From: Isoetes taiwanensis
Lineage: Eukaryota > Streptophyta > Lycopodiopsida > Isoetales > Isoetaceae
Length of the DNA: 64,000 bases
Assembly (NCBI GenBank): GCA_021234155.1
Contig: JAJEKV010000001.1
Span: forward strand, 36,502,826 to 36,566,825
Reading direction: 5' to 3'
This document shows positions 21,159 through 32,050 of this stretch, piece by piece. The translations under genes were made by a program, and so were the position numbers. Below the pieces are notes generated by a model. The model did not search any database. It was given only the letters and a program-made list of their open reading frames with translations, and was not told the DNA's origin. The first letter of the stretch is position 1, and each line of letters opens with the position of its first letter.

Positions 21159-24100
21159 GAAGTGTTCTCTACAGAACATAACAACATCATGAGTGTCTCT
21201 TAATGGTTTAGAATTTCTTTTTAACATCTCATGAGTGAGTGCTCTCTTTAGAACAGCACCAGCACCATCATGCTCACCTACATAATAAACATGCCCAATA
21301 AGTTGGTTAAGTGCAAACAAGAATAACTAATATTCATTAGGCTGGTACATTGGAATGTACCTTTTCCATGGTAAGAACCAAAATAGTTCCAATGGATAGG
21401 AATCCCCATATTTTTATAAAATCTGCCAAGAAAGAAGAAAGTTCTTGCACCTTTGAATTGACGTGCATATCCGTCAGACCACATAACATTGTTGGCTAGT
21501 AGATCAGCATGCTTCTTAAGGCAATGTTGCACAAACAAAGTGTCATGCTCTCTATCATCTGAAATATAAAAATGTGTCTCTTTGATAATATGTCTTTCAG
21601 TGCTACAATCAAATTTCTCGTCCTCAGCCATAACCTCTTCTGGAGTAGCATGCCTGTATGTTATGTGCACCAATATGGTGCATTGGTCATTTCTCCAATG
21701 TAAACTTTGAATTTCTTGCTGCATCTTGAATGTGTAGTTCTCAACAAAGTCAATAACTGACACTATGGTGTCTCTGGGAAAAGTGGCTAAGCACTGCCTA
21801 AACTGTGTAGCCTGCCACCTAGCCTCATAGTTATGGGGGATGAACTCTTTCAAAACTTTCTTGGCATTTGTTAAAACATCTGCTGTTGAAGTTGACTTGT
21901 ACACAAGCTTCACAATAGGTTTTGGTGTCACTAATGATTCATAAACATGCAAATGAAAAATAGATAAGCAATTAACATTTCAAACATAAAATAGGCATAA
22001 AAGACACTCACTGTATCAAAAGTCTTCCATTCAATCATGTGCCTTAAAGCCCTGCTTAGTTCTTTTGGACACACGGGTAAATTTGATGGGCCACACTTCT
22101 GACATGACAATAGCAGGCATTTGTGGTCATGCCACTCATCTGCAATATCTTTAGTACAAACCAATGACCTCCACATGTCGCTTGTAGATTTATATGTCAT
22201 ATCACGTGCTTGACATGTTGGTCCAAGACCACACATATACAAGTGCATTCAGCACCATGGATTTTTGCATCTAACCTTATCTTGTTCAGTGCTTGTCTAA
22301 CCAAGTCTAGTCTCATGTGGTACACACAACAACATGTTTCCATGTCCTTCACTTTCCTCACAAATGGAGGCTTCAATGCATGGAAAGCTGAGAATGAGAT
22401 CTCGAATTTTGGATTATCCCTTCTAAACCTTTCATAGAATGCACACTATGTAAAAAGAAAAATGCAATCAATACCTTATAAGCAATAACAAAGCAACTAG
22501 CAAATCAAATTACACACCTCAGTTTCTTCCAAAAAATGTAGAGGATGCAGGTACTTTTTACCTAGGGCTTCCCAAATCTTTATCACATGCTTCTTGCATG
22601 GTGAAACTCGAGAGTGAATTGTCCAGAAATCTGTAACTACTGTTTGTTCCTTCCTACTAAGCTTATCAAACCTACTTTTCCTCTTGAACATTGACCCGGG
22701 TCCATCTCCAATTTCAGCTGCTACTCTCCTACGTACTGCAGTTGCCACATACCTTCTATTTAAGTTCAAACATTTGGAAGTTCCCAAGCAGTTTGTCCCA
22801 CTATCAACAGCAAACACTATGGCAGAGTTCCTTGTTCTAAGCACATCTGTGGATCTGTCAAGCTTATGTTTGGCCAAGGAATTCCTCAAATTATCTACTA
22901 TCTGAGTCATTGTTGCTACTTCCTTTAATTTTAAAACTTCCCACTCTGGGTACAACTTAGCAGCACCCTGAAGCATCTCTTTCCTATCTTTTTCTGAGTT
23001 CCAATGAAATACCTCATTAGCATAGTTAGCAATCTTCCTAGACAATTGTTGTTTTCTTCTTTTAGTCAATCCATTATGGTTCATCATTTCTGACGATGGT
23101 TTTTGATACTTGATATTCTCAGATTCTGCATCAGCTTCCCTAGCCCTCTTTAGGTGCTCTTTCTTTTTTTTTTTCTTTTAAGTGCACTGATATTCCTATA
23201 GACTGTCAGTAAATCTTCTTTGCAAGAAGTATGCTGATCTGCATGATATGTACAAGTTACACTGTTTTAGAATATTATACCAGAAAGCATGACATTCAAG
23301 AAAAAGCCAACTAACCTCAAGTGCTTTGCACCTGCTGATGTTGGACTTGAAGCTCACATTCTGCATGATGGCAAAGCAAAAAATAAAAAGAAAATCATGA
23401 AGTCTATTCTTCTTCAATATGAAATTCAAGCAAACAATAGAAAAGAACTCCATTCAGTATTACCAGTAACGGATTGAGTGTTTATATTTTCTTTTGAAGC
23501 ACCTACATTATATGCATAATCAGCACCAAAATAATGAAGATCATCTTCTACCCAATTAAAGTCATAAGGTTCATTTCCTTTGAACTGTATTTCTGTGGGA
23601 TCCACTGTTCTATGAACCTCAAAAGCATCTAAAAAGTGAGAATAAAGCAAGCACATTAGAAAAATAGTAGAAGAAATTTAAGAATTGGGCATGCAAACCT
23701 TGCATGCCATGGAGATGAATGTTTCCTTCATACTCTCTAACAATTTCTTCCGAATGCGCATCAGCACTAGGACTGTCAAAATTAATTGTTTCTGCTATGC
23801 GAGAGCATAACTGCAGAAACTGCTGAGATTGTTCTTGAAGATAGTGCAAACTGGATAGCAGATCGTTAGGATCAAAGCTAGAACCAAGCTTTGAAATGGA
23901 AGAAACAAAAGCGCCTTCCCAATCCATCCGAGTTTGAAAACATCTGAAAAGAATGAGAAAGCAATTCGAAACAAGAAAATGGAAACTAAGGCCGCCAATT
24001 CCAAATTCGAAAAAGGAATCAACCACCAGCATAATCGAGATTGATGACATGGTTAGCAAATCGACCGCACCTCAGCAAGAAATTGATGATCAACTGTTTC

Positions 24101-24328
24101 GGAAGCTCGGATCCATGGCGGTTGAAAATTTGGCGGGTGAGGGAAATTGGGTCAAGGGCATATGAAGGGCGGTAGAAGGGTAATCAGCACCCGATCAACA
24201 CCCTGTGTCGCGACATCATGTGACGTGTTCAATTGTACACCTCGATTAAAAAACACCACCCAGAAAAATGACATGACATTTCCTATTGTCTCTATTGAAC
24301 CATCATCCAATTAAATTGGGATTATGTC

Positions 24329-24715
24329 AACTCCAAAATCACGCCAACCTGCTATTGTCTTCTAGGGGGTTTTTGTTTTTTTTAATCTTTTTTTTTGGAC
24401 TTCAAAAATAACATAAGGTTGCGATTCACGTGTGACTTTTCATATGCGAATTGAAATATGCAGAAATGAAGAGCAAGTTGCTAACATAGATGAGACAAAT
24501 ATTGCTTGCTCAATAGATGATAATATTAGGTTTGATAATAACAAATTGCATTATTTGCGAGGCAATTCCAGACTCGAAATTATCGATACATGGCACAAAT
24601 ATCATACAAAAATATCATATATTCCAATAAAACATTAAGGGATCAATCCATGTTTTTCCACGTATTTAACAAGGTGTGGTTCCATGTCAGCCGTTCTATC
24701 CAGTTGGGTACGAAT
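24329..24715. other. element 3 left subterminal region, no gene seen
   Basis: AT-rich sequence with T runs (about 24369-24400) lies between the left TIR and the HAD gene remnant. A half-site aaaatcacgcc of the element 3 palindrome lies at about 24335. I see no gene. Confidence 0.5.
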
Positions 24716-24719
24716 CTAA

Positions 24720-25289
24720 CACTTCACCCACCGTCATCCCCATAGCCAAATTATGCATAATAGACACAAACTTCACCGAGAAAATCATCGTCCCAAAGTT
24801 TTTGGATCGTAAGATGGTGGATTCGGGGCACTGTGTTTGATTGTAGAAGCATTTGAGAGCATCATCATCCACTATGATTATATCATCCTTATTCTCGATA
24901 CCAAGTTAGGTCCATCATGTTACTCAAGTGTTTGATGAAGATAGGCTTTACTGTTGGATCCTTGGGATTAGTGAACTTCACACATTTGTTCTGATCCCAA
25001 AGGGTCAACCAATTTCACGCATTTCCCCGGTGCCTCCAAAGTATCCTTGATGTTCCTTAGTTCCATGGATGACCAAATACCAACTCGAAATAACCTGAAT
25101 GCCTCGTCTAGCATCTCCTTCAAGTGCGGCCGCGGATAGATCCACTTGGTGTTTGATTCTACTGGTGTCTGATGAAACTGTTCTCTAGCCACTTTATTTT
25201 TCGGAAAAGTCTTGCAAAGGACTCCGTTTAGGTCGAACACCACAACCTTCTTAGAAACGCAATGGAAATTTGAAACATCAAACATGTAT
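24720..25289 (-). pseudogene. HAD phosphatase-like domain (FCP1/NIF type) in element 3
   Basis: After a likely splice acceptor at about 25259 the minus strand reads KKVVVFDLNGVLCKTFPKNK, then YPRPHLKEMLDEAFRLFRVG and IWSSM. A frame change near 24990 leads on to KCVKFTNPKDPTVKPIFIKH and, after a stop, DDIIIVDDDALKCF. These are HAD motif I (DLNGVL), motif II (WSS) and motif IV (VDDD) in the order of FCP1/NIF-type phosphatases. The second Asp of the classical DxD motif is Asn, as in element 2. It is interrupted by one frameshift and one stop. It appears to be the last exon of a minus-strand gene whose earlier exons lie at 25441-26459 and beyond element 2. Confidence 0.72.
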
Positions 25290-25333
25290 CCGGTCCGGCA
25301 AGATCACGATAACACAAACAATACAAACTGGCC

Positions 25334-25460
25334 AAGCGTGATTTGAAATAGTCATAACCAAATCGCTTCGGCGTGATTTAGTTTGACAACGAAAAATAAT
25401 CGTAAAACGCTTTGGCGATTTAATTCAAAGGTAATACAAATTAAATCACGCGTGGCGCTA
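25334..25460. repeat. element 3 palindrome cluster, left
   Basis: Variants of the palindrome CACGC..GGCGTG: aagcgtgattt (25334), tcgcttcggcgtgattt (about 25363), aaaacgctttggcgattt (about 25404) and aaatcacgcgtggcgct (about 25444). They lie in an intron-like gap of the minus-strand gene. Confidence 0.65.
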
Positions 25461-26459
25461 TTTCGTCGGCAAGGCCATACCTATCATCTTCAGTTTCGCT
25501 GCCGTCATCGGCGTCATTCTCCCCTCCGCCACCCTTAATCTTCGTCTTCTTCTGACTGTTAGAATTGTTATTTTCTATTAGTTCCGCTGCGTCCTTCACA
25601 ACTGACATTATTTTACTATTGATTTGGCAAACACGCGGAATCACTAGAGCGCCTTCGTTGCCTTCATTTTTCGGTTTCCTGTCAATTATTTCATTGTTAA
25701 CCTGTGAATCTACTCTATTGTTGCTTGCATCACCCGCAATGTGGGCAAGGATATTCCCTAAGTTCGCCGCCATCACAGTACTTTGAGCAACCAGTTTAGC
25801 AGCTATTTGTTCATTACTGCTTTCCTTATCGGTGCGCAGATTACTAGTTCCCTCTCCAGAGCAACGTCCACTTTCGAATTGGACAAGTCTACGAGACTTT
25901 TGATTGCTGATGATTTCAGGTTGCCATAAGGGCCTTTAGGAGACTTGGCAAGCACATGCATGAGGAATGGTTCAAGAAAGTCTTTGGCCTGCTCATCACT
26001 CACAAAGCAGTGACATCTTCTTGCACCCATAAGAGCCTCTCGGGCAATACAACCTCAACATGAAGCTCCAAGCAGGTTGTATCAATTGGAGCAAATGCCT
26101 CGGCGAGGTAAGCAGCCATAGGCGGGGAAATCCATTTTTATTTAAGGGGCCCTTCTCCTTAGTTTGTAGCTCGTACTTGATTTCCCCACTTAGGAGGGGG
26201 TCCCGATCCTCATCCTCTTCTGACTCATCCTGTTCTGACTGATCCTGATCCGTATGAAAGAATATAGTTCTTAAGTCTGGATCATCTAGAAGAAAACATT
26301 CCCATGCACTGCTATTGTCACCCTTGGCCTTAGCAATATCATATTCCTCGTCTGACAGCATGGATATCATAATAAAGATCACATGTGCCATCTTCCGTTC
26401 TGTTCGCAGCTCATTATCCTTAACATCATATATTAGGCATCCCTCCCTAATAACTTTGA
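25441..26459 (-). pseudogene. element 3 minus-strand gene, acidic exons cut by element 2
   Basis: From the element 2 border the minus strand reads VIREGCLIYDVKDNELRTER, then MLSDEEYDIAKAKGDNSSAW and an acidic run (SEQDESEEDEDRDPLLSGEI), to about 25996. A second frame (26030-25803) has FLEPFLMHVLAKSPKGPYGN and SLVDLSNSKVDVALEREL. A third (25776-25441) is Asn/Asp rich with KKTKIKGGGGENDADDGSET. I recognise no domain. Element 2 interrupts this gene; its upstream part continues right of 30734 (IVIACPSCESHPHALSHAHD). Palindromes of the element 3 type sit in the intron between this block and the HAD exon. Confidence 0.5.
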
Positions 26460-26787
26460 GGGGTCTAAGTTAGATATTGGGGTACAAAAGCACCCGTCCG
26501 GACGCTCTGCTTTTCGTGCTTGATCTGCTGTGCTTAGGGGTGCTTGGAGAGCGGGAACACGATGATCCGTTTTTAGCAAATTGCTTCCGGATCGATGACA
26601 TGGCTGCTCCGAAAATCAAATTCGGTTCCAAAATGATCTGGCGCGGTCTGTTTTGAGATGGCGGGGTCTGTTTCTTGAATTCTTTTGTGGCGGGAATGAT
26701 CATTCAGCTTGTACCTCTGAAACGAACTGTTCTTTGTAGATCACGGTTTCTCTGTACTGCAAAATTCTCTGTGCATCACGATCCTCA

Positions 26788-27508
26788 ATGGATCAATCAG
26801 TTTCTGATTTGGATGAGGAAAAGAGACTCAAAGTTTTCCGGGAAATTCAAGCCGAGAGAGAAGAAGGCAATCAAGGCAATAAAAAAGAAAGGGAGAGAGA
26901 GAAAGAAAACTTGCACCCTGAAATTGAACGAGGCCTGAGTGCGAGAAGGCTTCAAGAATTGTCCAAAAAAATGGACGATTATTTCAACGAAATCACAAAG
27001 CCTTTGAAAGAAGGGGATAAAGCAATGGTGGTGCACAGATTTGTGAAGAGAGTGAAGGCGAAATTGCCACTGGAAGTGGATTTTGTTGATCATGATCAAA
27101 GCAAGATCATGAAGAATGTGATTAAAAATGTTCAGGAGACACTCAATGAACAAAAGAAATTAAGGAAGACAGATGTATTGCAAGCAAGAAAGTCTACTTT
27201 GCAAATGGTATCTTCATCAGCAAAATCCATCAACCAATCTGCTGTCGCACGTCTCCTTCATATATCTAGAAAATCTGTTGTTGCTGCAACCAGAAGAAGA
27301 ATAATGGCAGACCAAGAATGTGGTCCGTGGTCAATGTTTTCAAGGAAAAAGAGGTGTGATGCATTGAGTGACGAGGTTAGGAATTGTGTTTACAAGTTCT
27401 GGACAGAAAACACACGAGTTTCACCATACAGGAAGCATGTGAGAAAGTTTGTTACAGCAGATGGCGATAAAATTGATCATCCAATACAACTGCTTGAAAT
27501 ATCTCAGG
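26788..27508 (+). pseudogene. element 2 transposase N-terminal exon (core missing)
   Basis: ATG at 26788 opens a clean 240-residue exon: MDQSVSDLDEEKRLKVFREI, then a charged coiled-coil part, LRKTDVLQARKSTLQMVSSS, ISRKSVVAATRRRIMAD and FSRKKRCDALSDEVRNCVYK followed by FWTENTRVSPYRKHVRKF. It ends LLEISQ with a splice donor (gtgatt) at 27509. This matches the third exon of the element 1 transposase gene (LDRSTDVLRTRNS, KRKSRFDKLSRK, FWTIHSRVSPCKKH). The exons carrying DFVENY, SDGxxxQFK and HGKG are absent; gene B sequence follows instead. Good frame integrity suggests a recent deletion derivative. Confidence 0.75.
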
Positions 27509-27685
27509 TGATTTCCCTGCTTAGTATGTTTCTTCTGTTGCATATATCTGTTTCTATATAGATCTTCTTTGTTTGCAGTTGCAATTTTACATGAAACTTC
27601 TAGGTTCTGTCAAACCAAGTAATTCAAATCAAACAACATACAAAAAATGCAACTAAATGAATTGAAAGCAATGACATTACTACAA

Positions 27686-28429
27686 TCACTTCAATAGCAT
27701 AACAACACAACTAAATGAAATTAAACAACATACCTTAACAATTTCTTTCATTAACTGAATGCTTTTGAGAATAGCCACTTTCCACCTCGCTAGCTCACTT
27801 AGATGGTCAGCCAGAAGCCTAAGTATGTCGATGTCCACTTCTTGAACTTTATCTTCAACATACTGCTCGTGCAACCACTTTTGAGGATTCTTGGCATTGA
27901 GCCAAGTTTGCAGAAATGCAGCTAAGAAATTGAAACCTTTGTCATTGATGTCATTATCAAATTTTTCAATTATGAAGCAAGTGTCTTGTGGGGACAAGAA
28001 AGTCTTGTACAATGAGTCATCAACTAGCACTAGCTCCCCTACATCCTCAAAAGCCTCATACACTTTTACAATTGGCTTCATAAGCACTGGCTTGTTCGGA
28101 TTCCCTGGAAAATTGAAAGGCATCACCTCGCACTCTTTCTGACCCCAAATGAACTTGAATCTTCCTATAAAGGAAGGTGGCACTATAACATTTAGGATTT
28201 CTATGATGTTGTGCTTCATCATAGAAGACCATAGGGCTACCTCAAATCTGGCAAAGCACCCTTCTAAAAACTTCTTCAGTCCTGGTCTGCACGCCACCAC
28301 TTTCCCCCCTGCATAATGCTTCTTCAGCTCTGTTTGAATTTTAATTCTGGTTCTTTTTTGGAATGTGCTCACCAGAACTCCATTTAAGTCTAGGATGACA
28401 AGTTTTTTTTTTTTAAGGGTGCGCAACAT
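27686..28429 (-). CDS. HAD phosphatase-like domain of element 2 (FCP1/NIF type)
   Basis: The 247-residue frame has LVILDLNGVLV at residues 10-20 (motif I, nucleophile Asp14, with Asn at 16 where classical HAD enzymes have Asp), RFEVALWSSM at 61-70 (motif II), FKFIWGQKECEV at 91-102 and GELVLVDDSLYKTF at 131-144 (motif IV, Asp137-Asp138). A helical extension follows (FLAAFLQTWLNAKNP). The exon seems to end at a donor near 27733. It is either the C-terminal exon of gene B, which lies just upstream on the same strand, or a separate gene. The family (FCP1, NIF/SCP) removes phosphate from protein Ser/Thr, often on the Pol II C-terminal domain; activity here is unknown because of the Asn. Confidence 0.78.
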   Translation of the reverse strand: MLRTLKKKKLVILDLNGVLVSTFQKRTRIKIQTELKKHYAGGKVVACRPGLKKFLEGCFARFEVALWSSMMKHNIIEILNVIVPPSFIGRFKFIWGQKECEVMPFNFPGNPNKPVLMKPIVKVYEAFEDVGELVLVDDSLYKTFLSPQDTCFIIEKFDNDINDKGFNFLAAFLQTWLNAKNPQKWLHEQYVEDKVQEVDIDILRLLADHLSELARWKVAILKSIQLMKEIVKVCCLISFSCVVMLLK

Positions 28430-28599
28430 TCATAAAACAAAAACTCAAACATCAACAATTCTGACATCAATTTAACAGTCTTAAATTCAATTCAACAATT
28501 CAGGAACATCAACAATTCAGTCTTAAATTTAACATCAACAATTCTGACATCAATTTAACAGTCTTAACATCAACATCAATTTAACAGTTATTTCAAAGT

Positions 28600-30450
28600 T
28601 TTGGGAACTTCGGACACGAACACGGACCGACCCGATTAACATTTTGTAAATAACATTCTGAGGATCACCTTTTGGAGGTTGTGTTGGCATCTTCTTAGGG
28701 GGCCTACCCTTCTTCTTCTTCTCCACTGCAGGTGCTTGTACTTGTTCTTCTTCTTCTTCTACATTCTTCCCTTTATCGTGACCTTTGTTGCAATGTGATC
28801 AGCACCACCAGCTTCTTCGTCCAGATCTACAACTTCATCAACCCTGGAGCTTTCTCCTGCAGTTCTACTCCTCAACCTCGACTTTATGGTGCTCACAACT
28901 GCAGAAGCAGTCTGTTCAGGCTCTTCTTCTTCATCAGTGCTGTCAACCACTAGTGCACGTTTTACTCTCTTTTTGGGCTTTTCCTTACCAATCTGAATCA
29001 GTAAGGAAACTAGTTAGAATAGACATGAAATAAAGTTTACAAAACAAACACATAAAAACACCAAATGGTTACCTTTTTTAATGCTTCAACTGCTGTTGTA
29101 ACAGGACTTGGTGATGCCACAGCTTTTGTAACAGGTTTTGGTGATGCCACAGCTGCTAGAGTATAATCAGGAACTAATGGAGACTCAGCAACAAATTTTG
29201 GTGAAGAAGTTGACTGTTTGTAGGGTGAAGCAAAAGCACTACTAGTGCCTGCTCCAAACCCACTGCTGATGGCTACCTCAGCTCCATCTTCAGCTCCAAC
29301 TTCTAAACCAAGTTCCACAAACAAATCCCTGGGAACTTCCTTTAAGCACCTGAAGCATGCCTTCTTTTCATACAGAAGCATGCAACATGCCAAGTGATAG
29401 GCATGTTCACATGGCAACTTCATACTCAAAGTATATTGTGGATTGAATACCAATCCATATGCAGCACATGAGTTCTCCATAAAACCTGGCAATCTGCTCT
29501 TCATAGTCATGATAGAGATTCCTGAAGTGTCCTGGTGCATCAACTGCCTAGCAGCTTCTAAACAGACCCTGCTTTCTTGAAGTCTGAATTCTAAAGAGGC
29601 TTTTAGCCTTTGCTTCTTCTCCCTTTCGTCTACTGCTTCAACACTTACCTTTGGAAGGCAAGCTTCCAGTTTGGAGCAGAAGTAAAGCTCTCCACTTATT
29701 TTATGCTTCAAATCGCAATGTCGGGTCAAATCTTCATCTGTTTTATCTGCTTTGTCATTCAAAGCAGATAATTCATTCTGTAGTCTACTCACCTCCTTCT
29801 TTGCTATATCAATCATTACTTGCTCCCGTGCTAGGGAGTTGTTGTCAACCTCAATCTTACTAATAATCTTAGCCAAATCTGTTTGACAGTTATCTAACTC
29901 TGTTTCCAACTTCTTTACTTCCTCATCAATCAAAGAAATATTGAAACTACAATTGCAAAAGCGAGAAAATTCATTTGGCTGACCTGATTTCGCTTTTAAT
30001 TCCATCGAGGTGTTCTTACTTTTTGAAGGCTGAGGTGTGCTTTGGCCTGAAGGATGTACGGTTTTCATTTTTTTTAACATCTTCTTTCTTTACATCCATA
30101 TCATCCCTTGGTTTTTTCTCGACCAAGCGGTAACTTTGTGACTTGTATGCATCCCAATTTATCTTATGACCCTCATGATCTTGCTCTGCCACGACCACAA
30201 TGCTCCCAAGCAAATGCCAAAGCAACGAGTTTCCTCAATTCGTTGTTTGGTAATCTGCCGAGGATACGAGGAACTTCGACCAAGTCCTCCAATTGTTGCT
30301 TCGGATGAGTGCGGACAAAATAAATTTTTATTTTGCCTTTTTTCTTTAAAGGATTGAATGGTTTACGTCCATACCTTTGTTCCAATCTTCTTGATCCACG
30401 GTATCCCGCAGCCACCGGTTTCTGGCGAGGAATAATCCCTTCTCGGCCAT
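28600..30450 (-). CDS. element 2 gene B: FAWxH, coiled coil, RING-like, AT-hook-like
   Basis: The start at 30450 reads MAEKGLFLARNRWLRDTVDQ, followed by a short intron. Next come KQQLEDLVEVPRILGRLPNN and LVALAFAWEH, homologous to element 1 gene B, then HKINWDAYKSQSYRLVEKKP. The main exon (about 30080-29070) has a long coiled coil (LIDEEVKKLETELDNCQTDL onward) and a RING-like cysteine/histidine segment: SCAAYGLVFN, LPCEHAYHLACCMLLYEKKA and CFRCLKEVP. After an intron, 28990-28680 encodes KRALVVDSTDEEEEPEQ and, with a frame change, an AT-hook-like KKKKGRPPKKMP. The HAD frame follows at 28429. The RING-like part may bind zinc; whether it is a ubiquitin ligase cannot be told. The gene looks nearly intact. 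Confidence 0.68.
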
Positions 30451-31836
30451 CGCCAAAAGCGTTGAATTAACCAAAGAGCAAGGTATGAAGCAAGCGCCCG
30501 GAAGGAAAAAATCTCGGAAAGAGAGGGTACAATTCGAATCGTAAAATAGGGTATAATCTGCGTGTGAGATCAATTATCGATTTCGGCCGCGAATGATTCA
30601 CGGGTCCGGCGGCCCGGATCATTGTTTTAAAGCGGCCAAGGGAAAGCGAAGGTGCGAAGAATAGGCGCTTGGCGTGCTTAATCTGCTTCCGCTTGTCGGC
30701 GCTTTTTTGTACCCCAATATCTAACTTAGACCCCGAGGCACTCGGATCATGAGCGTGAGATAGTGCATGCGGATGTGACTCACACGAAGGACAAGCGATG
30801 ACAATAGTGAAGGACCTCTCGGTTGTCAATCCTATCTGGTGGTAAAGAAGCTCTTGTAGTCCTACGGTTCATGCCCATATCTCCTCTCCCACCCCCGGCT
30901 GTCCAACACAAAGAGTGATATATTTTTAAGGCGAAGTTGAATCGGCAAGAGACCTTTGTACCCAATGGGTGAATCTTTGGGCGGTGTCGTCTTCTCCGGT
31001 AATCTTCTTCACAAGGGCCACTTTTCTTCTCAACTCGGCCCGATTACCTAGGGGGTAGAGTCTCCTTATGTTTTGTATTTTTAGCCTTCCAATTCTTTAG
31101 GAAGTCCTTTGACCCGAGAATACAAACTTCTTGATGTCATCATTCTTGACCTTGTATTTGTCCGACCAATCCAATTTCGGATAATGCCACATCCCAGATA
31201 GCCTTTGTAACTTTCGGCTCCTACGGTGACTTCATTTATCATTACATCCTTTACATGATTGCGGCACTCAGCGAAGGACATCCTATCCTTGGTGAAAGCA
31301 CCCTTCTTGTATAAGACTTCCTTCTTTAAGCCTTTGGTCTAAAACCCAAATGGTCTCCGGCGTCGTCTAGCCCACGAGTCTTTTCATCATCTGTCACATT
31401 CAAGTCAAAGATGCTTACATCAGCAGGGAGGCACCCTACCCATAGTATCGGCGACTTCCCTTGTGCATAAAGCGTCCCGAATTCATTCCACTTGAGCCAT
31501 CACGCCTCCTTACAAAACACAATCTTATACGAGTGCATTTGGTCGACTGCTTTGGATGAGCTTTGAAGGATGCGCAATGTCATCACCACCTTTTTCTTTG
31601 ATTTTCTTGCGGTCTTCTTCTTCTCTGTATAATTGTGCTGCGATGAGTCCGCTCGGCAGCTTGAATGCCTCGGACTTTGACCCGCAATGCGGTGGGCAAT
31701 GGGCAGCCATATTCCACCCACTTGTTGGCCAGGCGTGGCGCGGTTGTTCAACGTATGGTGCAATAGTACGGACATTGAATCGGTATCATAGAATAGAAAC
31801 ATAGGGCGTGATTTGAATAGAATTGATGAAGAGAAA

Positions 31837-32050
31837 AATCACGCCTGGCGTGAAATGAATAAAGTTACTAATGCAATTCCGCGCCGGCGTGCTTTCAAAT
31901 CAAACCAATTCCGCCCGGTGTTTTCAAATCAATGAATTCCGCAGCGTGTTTTCAAATCAATTGGTTGACTTGAAAACACGCTGGCGTGAACCGATTGATT
32001 TCAAAACACGCTGGCGTGAATTGGTTTGATTTGAAAGCACTGGCGTGAAT
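31837..32050. repeat. element 3 palindrome cluster, middle (seven sites)
   Basis: In 214 bp there are copies or half-decayed copies of CACGC..GGCGTG with AT-rich borders such as ttttcaaatcaa: tcacgcctggcgtga (31840), cgcgccggcgtg (31880), cgcccggtg (31911), cgcagcgtg (31940), acacgctggcgtga (31976 and 32006) and gcactggcgtga (32037). The block lies in an intron-like gap of gene C. Confidence 0.75.

Larger units (their letters stand above)
13910..23927 (-). pseudogene. element 1 transposase-like gene, split by the LINE
   Basis: Proposed exons run 23927-23699 (MDWEGAFVSS), 23628-23464, about 23196-22518 (RKSRFDKLSRK, TDFWTIHSRVSPCKKHVIKI), 22445-22012 (CAFYERFRRDNP, ETCCCVYHMRLDLVRQAL, then a Cys-rich part), about 21907-21361, 21278-14922 across the LINE, and 14855-13910. 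The DDE-like core is DFVENY (about 21751) with IQSLHWRNDQCT, then MWSDGYARQFKG (21475), then HGKG (about 21370) joined by a phase-1 intron to EHDGAGAVLKRAL. The C-terminus has SCFCHYC, KDPWGQKFGRREVVVTGKFY and a Lys-rich tail. These motifs match a family of uncharacterised transposase-like proteins I know from animals; the family link and catalytic assignment are inference. Besides the LINE there is a frameshift near 22236 and two in-frame TAG codons near 14750. Confidence 0.72.
11858..24260 (-). mobile_element. DNA transposon, element 1 (with nested LINE)
   Basis: Imperfect terminal inverted repeats of about 27 bp bound it: the left starts GGGTGTTTTTTTAATTGAGG (11858) and the right, read inwards on the minus strand, starts GGTGGTGTTTTTTAATCGAG (24260); both continue GTGTACAA. 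Repeat R lies on both sides (gagatgaaaaat at left, aaaatgacatgac at right), so R was the target. GAAAAAT on each side (11848-11854 and 24263-24269) may be the target duplication but is not adjacent to the TIRs. Inside are a transposase-like gene from the right end and gene B from the left end, convergent. Without the LINE it is about 6.2 kb. The TIRs do not fit CACTA, hAT or Mutator. Confidence 0.8.
26460..30734 (+). mobile_element. DNA transposon, element 2 (4.3 kb), nested in element 3
   Basis: The inverted repeats at 26460-26489 and 30705-30734 are identical over 30 bp; each starts GGGGTCTAAGTTAGATATTG and ends GGGTACAAAA. The outer flanks share only GA (ttGA|GGGG and CCCC|GAgg), so a 2-bp duplication is possible but unproven. 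TIR ends resemble those of element 1 (GGG start, GTACAA finish). Inside, a transposase N-terminus reads inward from the left and gene B with a HAD domain reads inward from the right, the same convergent plan as element 1. The transposase core is missing, so it is probably non-autonomous. Confidence 0.88.

Noticed and set aside
11848-24269. GAAAAAT on both sides of element 1 as its target duplication
   Set aside because: It is separated from the TIRs by 2-3 extra bases and lies in A-rich sequence, so it could be chance.
26460-30734. A clear target-site duplication for element 2
   Set aside because: Only GA is shared beside the TIRs, which is too short to claim.
31837-32050. A CRISPR array, suggested by regularly recurring palindromes
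   Set aside because: The repeats are 12-14 bp, degenerate and irregularly spaced in a eukaryotic transposon, with no cas genes.
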